Origin: a virus
IMG/VR virus record: IMGVR_UViG_3300010885_020282
Span: 1-64,000 of that record
DNA length: 64,000 bases
Reading direction: 5' to 3' (one strand)
Shown here: piece by piece, positions 58,751-64,000 of the stretch
How the letters are laid out: each line of letters opens with the position of its first letter
Position numbering within the stretch: position 1 is the stretch's first letter
Program-made: the position numbers and the translations under genes
The notes under the pieces: generated by a model
Told to the model about the DNA's origin: nothing
Databases searched by the model: none
What the model saw: only the letters and a program-made list of their open reading frames with translations

Positions 58751-60444
58751 ACTTTGATCAAGCACTAGACGCATGCCGTCGAGAATTTGATATTGTTGCT
58801 GAAATTGATTTAGCAAAATGGGGCACAGATTATGCTCAAGGCCAACAATGGTTGGAAACGATTTTGCGAGAGATTCGTCGCGATGTATTTGCGCCCCAAG
58901 AACTCATTGTGTTATTACATCGACAAGATTTTTTCACTCCTGATAGTCGAGTTGGGCTGATCTTAAAGAACCTACAAGTACTGCTCAACGAAGTAGATAT
59001 CAGCAATTATTTTGTACGTGTGCTCTCCAGCGATCCCAACATTGATCAAACTCGCTTGTGGTTGTTGTCAAACAGTACCGACACTGTGCCTCTGACCATT
59101 GATGCAGTTGATGACCAGTTTGATGCAGTAGAGTTAACACACCACCCGGCTAGCTTAAAAGAAACGTATCAATACGGCAGTAGCAATCCTTTAAAAATTA
59201 ATATACAAGACTTGTCCTTGCGCGAGCGTGAATTACTCACAGAATCAAAAACGTTTTGCATGTATCCTTGGATTCATTTACACGCATTTCCCACGGGTGA
59301 TGCACATCCTTGTTGCTACAGCGAAATGTCTCATCAGATTGGACACACAAAAGAAAATACCCTAGCCGAAATATGGAATGATCAGCCCATGCGTGATTTG
59401 CGCATACGCATGCTCAACAACGAGACTAGTGGTGCGTGTAAGAAATGTTATGAACAAGAAGCCAACGGGTTTTTTAGTGGACGACAAAGCGCCAACAAAC
59501 ATCACGGGCATCATGTTCAACGTGCGTTGGCTACGCATGATAACGGGCACCTAGATCAATTTGAAATGACATACTGGGATATTCGTTTCAGTAATCTTTG
59601 TAATTTAAGTTGCCGCAGTTGCGGGCATATTTTTAGTTCAAGTTGGTACAAAGATCAAAGCCAATTGGCCGGGCCCGAATGGGCGCAACGACATCAAGTA
59701 TTAAACTTTGCCGGGCGTACTCAAACTGATATCTGGGAACAACTGGTGCCGCACCTGGATTACGTGGAACAAATTTACTTTGCTGGTGGTGAGCCCTTGA
59801 TGATGGACGAGCATTATCGTATTCTTGAAGAGCTTGAACGTCGTGGCCGCTTTGATGTTAGATTAATCTACAACACCAACTTCACACAAGTACGACTCAA
59901 AGATCGCATGGTATTTGATTATTGGAAACGATTCGACAGCGTTAGTGTGGGCGCCAGTTTAGATGACATGGGGCCACGTGGCGAATACGTTCGAAAAGGC
60001 ACACGCTGGGCCACAGTTGAAGCCAATCGTGAAAGAATGATGCAGGAATGTCCACGTGTGGACTTTTATATTAGTCCCACACTTAGCATTTTAAACGCTT
60101 GGAGCCTGCCAGACTTTCATCGCAATTGGGTTGAACAAGGCTTTATCCGTGCACAAGATTTAAATGTCAACATACTGCAAGACCCTGTGCACTATAGAAT
60201 TGATATTGCACCCAGTGAATACAAAGCACGTTTAACTGAAAAGTATCAACAACACATTGAATGGCTACGCCCACAAGACGCTCTGGCCCGTGCCACGGTG
60301 GGGTTTGAAAGTGCTGTTACACTCATGAATAGCACAGACAATACTCATTTTATCGATACGTTTTGGCGCAAAACACACGAGCTTGACAGTATTAGAAACG
60401 AATCTTGGTCCGACATCATACCCGAATTAAAGGCACTATTATGA
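58747..60444 (+). CDS. Radical SAM protein 3 with an extra N-terminal domain
   Basis: 565 residues from the ATG at 58747 (ATGA overlap with the previous stop). The first about 165 residues form an additional domain (CRREFDIVAEIDLAKWGTDY, ELIVLLHRQDFFTPDSRVG, ISNYFVRVLSSDPNIDQTRL) that is not present in the other radical SAM proteins and that I do not recognise. Then come the twitch-type cysteines C171 (FCMYPWIHLH), C189/C190 (HPCCYSE) and C231/C234 (CKKCYEQE), and radical SAM C285, C289, C292 (NLCNLSCRSCGH) with FAGGEPLM. The arrangement CxxPW...PCC...CxxCW/Y is that of the twitch radical SAM family. The fused domain may bind the substrate or a partner. Confidence 0.83.
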   Translation: MNFDQALDACRREFDIVAEIDLAKWGTDYAQGQQWLETILREIRRDVFAPQELIVLLHRQDFFTPDSRVGLILKNLQVLLNEVDISNYFVRVLSSDPNIDQTRLWLLSNSTDTVPLTIDAVDDQFDAVELTHHPASLKETYQYGSSNPLKINIQDLSLRERELLTESKTFCMYPWIHLHAFPTGDAHPCCYSEMSHQIGHTKENTLAEIWNDQPMRDLRIRMLNNETSGACKKCYEQEANGFFSGRQSANKHHGHHVQRALATHDNGHLDQFEMTYWDIRFSNLCNLSCRSCGHIFSSSWYKDQSQLAGPEWAQRHQVLNFAGRTQTDIWEQLVPHLDYVEQIYFAGGEPLMMDEHYRILEELERRGRFDVRLIYNTNFTQVRLKDRMVFDYWKRFDSVSVGASLDDMGPRGEYVRKGTRWATVEANRERMMQECPRVDFYISPTLSILNAWSLPDFHRNWVEQGFIRAQDLNVNILQDPVHYRIDIAPSEYKARLTEKYQQHIEWLRPQDALARATVGFESAVTLMNSTDNTHFIDTFWRKTHELDSIRNESWSDIIPELKALL

Positions 60445-61655
60445 ATATTCCACACGATCAATTCTGCGTACTGCCCTGGGTTAGTCTAGAAGCCTCGCCT
60501 ATTGGTACTGTGCGTCCGTGTTGTCTAGCCGACGATGAGATTGTAGATGACACAGGCAATAAATTTGTATTAGCCACAGCTGACTTCTCTAACATACAAA
60601 ACAGCAGTCACATGCGCCAATTGCGTGAACAGTTTTTGCGTGGAGAAAAACCACAGACTTGCCGCAAGTGTTGGAATGAAGAAAGTGCAGGGCGCACTAG
60701 CAAACGTATGCACACCCTAGATCGACTCAAGCACATGTTGCCAGATCAAGACTGGACTGTAGATGCCAAGCCACTAATGTTTTTGGATTTGAAACTGGGC
60801 AACATCTGCAACTTGAAATGTCGCATTTGTGGATCTTGGTCCAGCTCACAATTTGCCGCAGAGGAAATCAGTTTTACTCGCCCCGAGCAACGCAAGCAAA
60901 GTCATGCATATCAAATGTTAAGAGCCGGTGCCTGGCCACAAGACAACACACAGTTTTGGAATCAAATTGATGAATCATTAAATGACATACGCTATATTGA
61001 ATTCACTGGTGGTGAGCCATTCATGATTCGTGAACACTTTGTGATGTTACAAGGCATTGTAGACCGTGGCATTGCAGGCAACGTAGAAATACATTACAAC
61101 ACAAATGGTACAATTTATCCTGAAGAAGCTGAAGAGATCTGGAAGCATTTCAAAACAGTAGAAATTGCATTCAGTATTGACGACCTAGGAGATCGATTTG
61201 AATACCAACGTACTAATGCCAAATGGCCCGAAGTGCAAGAAAACATCGAAAAGTTTTTTAAACTAAAAAGATACCTACCAAGTATTATACAATTACAAGT
61301 GTGTACGACTGTGAATATTTTCAACGTTCGATACATAGATCAAGTAGCGCAATGGTTAGATGGCAGACCTTTTAATTTTGTATACTGGAACATGATGCAT
61401 GATGCTTGGTATTTCAGTATTGCCAACTTACCCGGTCCAGCCAAACAAGCAATCCAAGAGCATTTGAATTCAGCTGACATACCCCAAAAATATCAAGCAG
61501 AATTTCAACGCATTATAGAATTCATGACTCGAGGCCCAGACAGCAGTGGAGAAGTCTTACTGAGAGAAATTGCCAATCTAGACCGGCGCCGAGAACAAAA
61601 TCTCAACATAGCCATGCCTGAACTGGCTAAAATGTTGAACTACGTTGGACCATGA
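60441..61655 (+). CDS. Radical SAM protein 4, twitch domain type
   Basis: 404 residues from the ATG at 60441, overlapping the previous stop (ATGA). It is the plainest member of the set: C9 in FCVLPWVSLE, C27/C28 in RPCCLAD, C74/C77 in TCRKCWNEES, radical SAM C123, C127 and C130 (NICNLKCRICGS), then IEFTGGEPFM and a barrel strand EIHYNTNGT. EIAFSIDDLGDRFEYQRTNA lies in the position where the barrel binds substrate in related enzymes. The C-terminus is helical. This arrangement of single C, CC, CxxC and CxxxCxxC agrees with the twitch-domain radical SAM family; the substrate is not known. Confidence 0.86.
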   Translation: MNIPHDQFCVLPWVSLEASPIGTVRPCCLADDEIVDDTGNKFVLATADFSNIQNSSHMRQLREQFLRGEKPQTCRKCWNEESAGRTSKRMHTLDRLKHMLPDQDWTVDAKPLMFLDLKLGNICNLKCRICGSWSSSQFAAEEISFTRPEQRKQSHAYQMLRAGAWPQDNTQFWNQIDESLNDIRYIEFTGGEPFMIREHFVMLQGIVDRGIAGNVEIHYNTNGTIYPEEAEEIWKHFKTVEIAFSIDDLGDRFEYQRTNAKWPEVQENIEKFFKLKRYLPSIIQLQVCTTVNIFNVRYIDQVAQWLDGRPFNFVYWNMMHDAWYFSIANLPGPAKQAIQEHLNSADIPQKYQAEFQRIIEFMTRGPDSSGEVLLREIANLDRRREQNLNIAMPELAKMLNYVGP

Positions 61656-62941
61656 CCGCTCCCAAAACACTATGCCTAGCGCCTTGGACGCATACATATC
61701 TATCGCCTCAAACCGAGCGCAGGATGTGTTGTGCATCTAGAGAGCCTGCACAAAGTTTTCGACAATACATAGATACTAGTGCAGGTACCGGCGAATATCA
61801 ACCAGTTAGTCTAGAACAGCACTGGAATAGTGATCACATGCGTGATGTACGACAGCGCATGATAGCTGGCGAAACTCTGCCAGAATGTGATGTATGCAAT
61901 AGCAAACTGTTGAATACTGCTGTGTACAGAGACTATTTCAACCAGTTGTTTGCACACAAACTAGACGAAGTTTATACATCTACAGATGCAACAGGTGCAA
62001 CTACAATGAAACCTGTGAGTTGGGACTATCGGTTTAGCAATCTCTGCAACTTCAAGTGTCGCATGTGCGGTGACATGTTGTCAAGCTCTTGGGAAACTGA
62101 ACAACGACAGCATGGCATGGTAGACCTTGACAATCCCAAAAACAACTGGATGATTCCTGAAGTTCGCAAAACTATTAGCCAATTTCAAGACACTCAGATT
62201 GAACAAGAATTCTCAGATGCTGTGGAACAACATCGTGTTGAGGAAGTGTACTGGGTAGGTGGTGAGCCATTGATGTACGAACAACATTGGCGTTACATGA
62301 GACGCATAGTTGAACTAGGTGACGGGCCTCGGGTGTATGCAAGATACAATACCAATCTTTCTAGAGTTGATTATCGTGGCGTTAATCTATATCGAGATAT
62401 TCTGGCTAATGTTCGCGATTGGCAGATTTGTGCCAGTCTTGACGGAACAGGGGTAATAGGAGAATACATCAGAACCGGACTTGACTATGACGAATTTTGT
62501 AGTAACTTTGAACAAGGTCTAACCTATCAACGTAGCCGGAGACAAATGCGCCTAGACTTTACACTCACACTGCCAGGCATGTTTGAAGTTGGCGCCATAC
62601 AGCAACTGGCAACTCGGTATGATGTAGACATTTTGGCCAAAGTAGTGTTCTCTTTTAGTCCAGACATTGTCATGAGTCCATTAGCGTTACCACGTGAGTT
62701 ATTGGAGCCCTGGATTGACGAGCTGGTGTCTTGTAGCACTGGCGCTGTTCAAGATGTGCTAACACAACTAAAACTACGACCCACATTTGCAGAACAATGG
62801 CCAGATCAATATCAAGCAGGGCTTGCAAAAGGCAAAGCTCGTGTGTTAAAATTAGAAAGCATACGCACAGCCTCTACTTCAATGGCTGAAATATTGAGCC
62901 AAAGGCCGGCAATAAAGAAATGGTGGGATCAAATTGATTGA
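61652..62941 (+). CDS. Radical SAM protein 5, twitch domain type
   Basis: 429 residues; ATGA overlap with the previous gene. Cysteines follow the same order: C8 (TLCLAPWTHT), C26/C27 (RMCCASRE), C79/C82 (ECDVCNSK), then radical SAM C132, C136, C139 (NLCNFKCRMCGDM) and WVGGEPLM. The Trp of the usual CxxCW is replaced by Asn. The RFSNLCN and SSSWE surroundings resemble radical SAM 3, so numbers 3 and 5 are probably the closer pair. The C-terminus is helical and basic. The final enzyme of the tandem set; the next gene starts eight bases before its end from a TTG. Confidence 0.85.
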   Translation: MTAPKTLCLAPWTHTYLSPQTERRMCCASREPAQSFRQYIDTSAGTGEYQPVSLEQHWNSDHMRDVRQRMIAGETLPECDVCNSKLLNTAVYRDYFNQLFAHKLDEVYTSTDATGATTMKPVSWDYRFSNLCNFKCRMCGDMLSSSWETEQRQHGMVDLDNPKNNWMIPEVRKTISQFQDTQIEQEFSDAVEQHRVEEVYWVGGEPLMYEQHWRYMRRIVELGDGPRVYARYNTNLSRVDYRGVNLYRDILANVRDWQICASLDGTGVIGEYIRTGLDYDEFCSNFEQGLTYQRSRRQMRLDFTLTLPGMFEVGAIQQLATRYDVDILAKVVFSFSPDIVMSPLALPRELLEPWIDELVSCSTGAVQDVLTQLKLRPTFAEQWPDQYQAGLAKGKARVLKLESIRTASTSMAEILSQRPAIKKWWDQID

Positions 62942-63965
62942 AATAGATTTACGCAGTGAACAAGGTCACCTGCACACAGTGTACGTCAACGTACATGACA
63001 ACAGTCTAAGTCAAAAGTGGTTGGCTGCATTGAATCACCTAATCGAGCACAACTACCATCTAGAAAAAAATTACTGCTGGTTTGGCTTTCCTGGTAATTC
63101 TAGAAATCCCGAATACTTGTGTACGCAGATAAACCGCAGTATCAAGGCAATCAATGCCGCAGGACTAGGTTATACTATCAATGATTGGTTTAGTCCTGCC
63201 AATACAATAGCTTCAGATGATGGAATTGATCATGCACACATGAATGACTTGCACAGATACTTTGAAGACCTGCAAGGAGTAAGTGGTGCACTGAGTCCCT
63301 ATTACCAGGCAGCTGATGCTGAAACACGCTGGCACATACGACAGTTGAACTTGTTGTGTCATGAGCATGAAAGTTTGATACTAAGCATACGCAAAGCAAA
63401 CACAGCCCCAGATTGGCAACGACCCAGCCAACTCATGTGTTGGTTAAATGCTCCACGGTTTGCACTAGATGCTGAGGATTATGAATTGTTTGGTGTAGAC
63501 ACAATCAGTCGTGATCTTGGAGGGGTTTATCTGGGTGTAAACAAAGCTGTGGGTAAACACCATTGGGAAGTGTTCAACGATGAAGGCCGGGACAGTCGCA
63601 TTGCAGAACTAACTACCAGCACACTTAAATCGCAAACAGAAGCAGCCGGGGATTTTGATATAGAGTGGGGACAAAGTCCTGCAGGGCACGACTGGCAAGA
63701 ATCTAAACTGACAGACTTTCGCACTTGGCTAACAGCAAACGGGTTTGATCCCAAGGACCCAAGGCTAACAATTGGGCACCCGCAAGTGGCACAAGTTGAT
63801 TTGGATCGTAGTTTTGGTACAAACAATCATCGCGACATATGGAACTGCTTAAATACACACCTAGACGTGGCAGCTATACGCACAGAAACTGCCAGTGCTG
63901 AATACAATTATCGCTGGAGCGATGCAGATTTTGTTCAGCGTCAGATTGACATCATCAAAGGATAA
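62934..63965 (+). CDS. Unknown protein downstream of the radical SAM genes
   Basis: A 343-residue protein, from a TTG at 62934 (no ATG near; overlap eight bases). It opens IEIDLRSEQGHLHTVYVNVH and contains LIEHNYHLEKNYCWFGFPGN, an acidic central part HAHMNDLHRYFEDLQGVSGA, LILSIRKANTAPDWQRP and a C-terminal GFDPKDPRLTIGHPQVAQVD. Several His and Asp residues cluster (HAHMNDLH, LLCHEHES), which could bind metal, but no family can be named from sight. Proteins of this kind occur in other T4-like aquatic phages. It is encoded in the same operon and may act on the same substrate as the radical SAM enzymes. Confidence 0.65.
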   Translation: MIEIDLRSEQGHLHTVYVNVHDNSLSQKWLAALNHLIEHNYHLEKNYCWFGFPGNSRNPEYLCTQINRSIKAINAAGLGYTINDWFSPANTIASDDGIDHAHMNDLHRYFEDLQGVSGALSPYYQAADAETRWHIRQLNLLCHEHESLILSIRKANTAPDWQRPSQLMCWLNAPRFALDAEDYELFGVDTISRDLGGVYLGVNKAVGKHHWEVFNDEGRDSRIAELTTSTLKSQTEAAGDFDIEWGQSPAGHDWQESKLTDFRTWLTANGFDPKDPRLTIGHPQVAQVDLDRSFGTNNHRDIWNCLNTHLDVAAIRTETASAEYNYRWSDADFVQRQIDIIKG

Positions 63966-63969
63966 CACC

Positions 63970-64000
63970 ATGCAATGGATACGCAATTTAATCAATCGGA
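63970..64000 (+). CDS. Start of a further gene, cut by the right edge
   Basis: ATG at 63970, four bases after the previous stop, opens a frame (MQWIRNLINR) that runs to the edge. Only ten residues are visible, so nothing can be said of function; spacing suggests it belongs to the same operon. Confidence 0.4.
   Translation, partial: MQWIRNLINR

Noticed and set aside
1-64000. CRISPR array, insertion sequence, integrase or attachment site
   Set aside because: No regularly spaced direct repeats, transposase or integrase was found; only protein-level repeats occur.

Overview
The window is 64 kb from the genome of a T4-like contractile-tailed phage (T4-superfamily myovirus). Recognisable T4 core genes are the major capsid protein gp23 (cut by the left edge), gp22, gp21, two prohead-core genes in the gp68 and gp67 positions, gp20, gp26, gp46, gp47, gp55, a gp48-like tube cap, gp53, gp5, gp25 and gp6. 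Gene order, protein sizes and the late-promoter motif (NNTAAATA, close to T4 TATAAATA) look most like the cyanophage/pelagiphage-type marine and freshwater T4-like viruses. No photosynthesis, tRNA or other host-diagnostic gene is present, so the host cannot be named from this window.

Layout. 1-8842 (minus): head module 20-67-68-21-22-23, preceded by a 1024-residue tape-measure-like protein carrying a lysozyme-like domain. 8897-12283 (plus): gp26 followed by five small or unrecognised genes packed with overlaps. 12284-12705: about 420 bp without a convincing gene but rich in inverted repeats, a candidate structured RNA or compound terminator between convergent genes. 12706-19441 (minus): a GIY-YIG nuclease, then an early/middle operon (in transcription order gp55, gp47, two unknown genes, gp46, a radical SAM enzyme) in which the last five genes are joined by 4-base ATGA overlaps; a good sigma70-type promoter lies upstream of gp55. 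19557-50056 (plus): the baseplate and fibre module, including a single 14.2-kb gene for a 4717-residue structural protein. 50077-50103: an intrinsic terminator. 50129 to the right edge (plus): a tightly overlapped operon of at least fourteen genes and the start of a fifteenth.

The right-hand operon is the most unusual part. It encodes three proteins with glycosyltransferase (GT-A)-like DxD-type motifs, an SGNH-hydrolase-like protein, two proteins sharing a C-terminal domain that resembles GT-B/fucosyltransferase sugar-nucleotide-binding regions, and five radical SAM proteins, each with an N-terminal cysteine-rich twitch-type domain (C, C or CC, then CxxC) ahead of CxxxCxxC. A second, smaller set (SGNH-like protein, unknown protein, SPASM-type radical SAM protein) is wedged around gp46/gp47. 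Together they suggest a phage-encoded pathway that builds or remodels a glycan or another small modification, possibly on the virion or the host surface. Substrate and product are unknown.

Regulation visible in sequence: ten exact NNTAAATA late-promoter motifs plus one imperfect copy sit in intergenic gaps. In two cases (before gp25 and before the gp67-like gene) the motif contains the upstream stop codon and, with T4 spacing, places the transcription start on the A of the ATG, which predicts leaderless late mRNAs. Functional names rest on reading the translations and gene order; no database search was possible.
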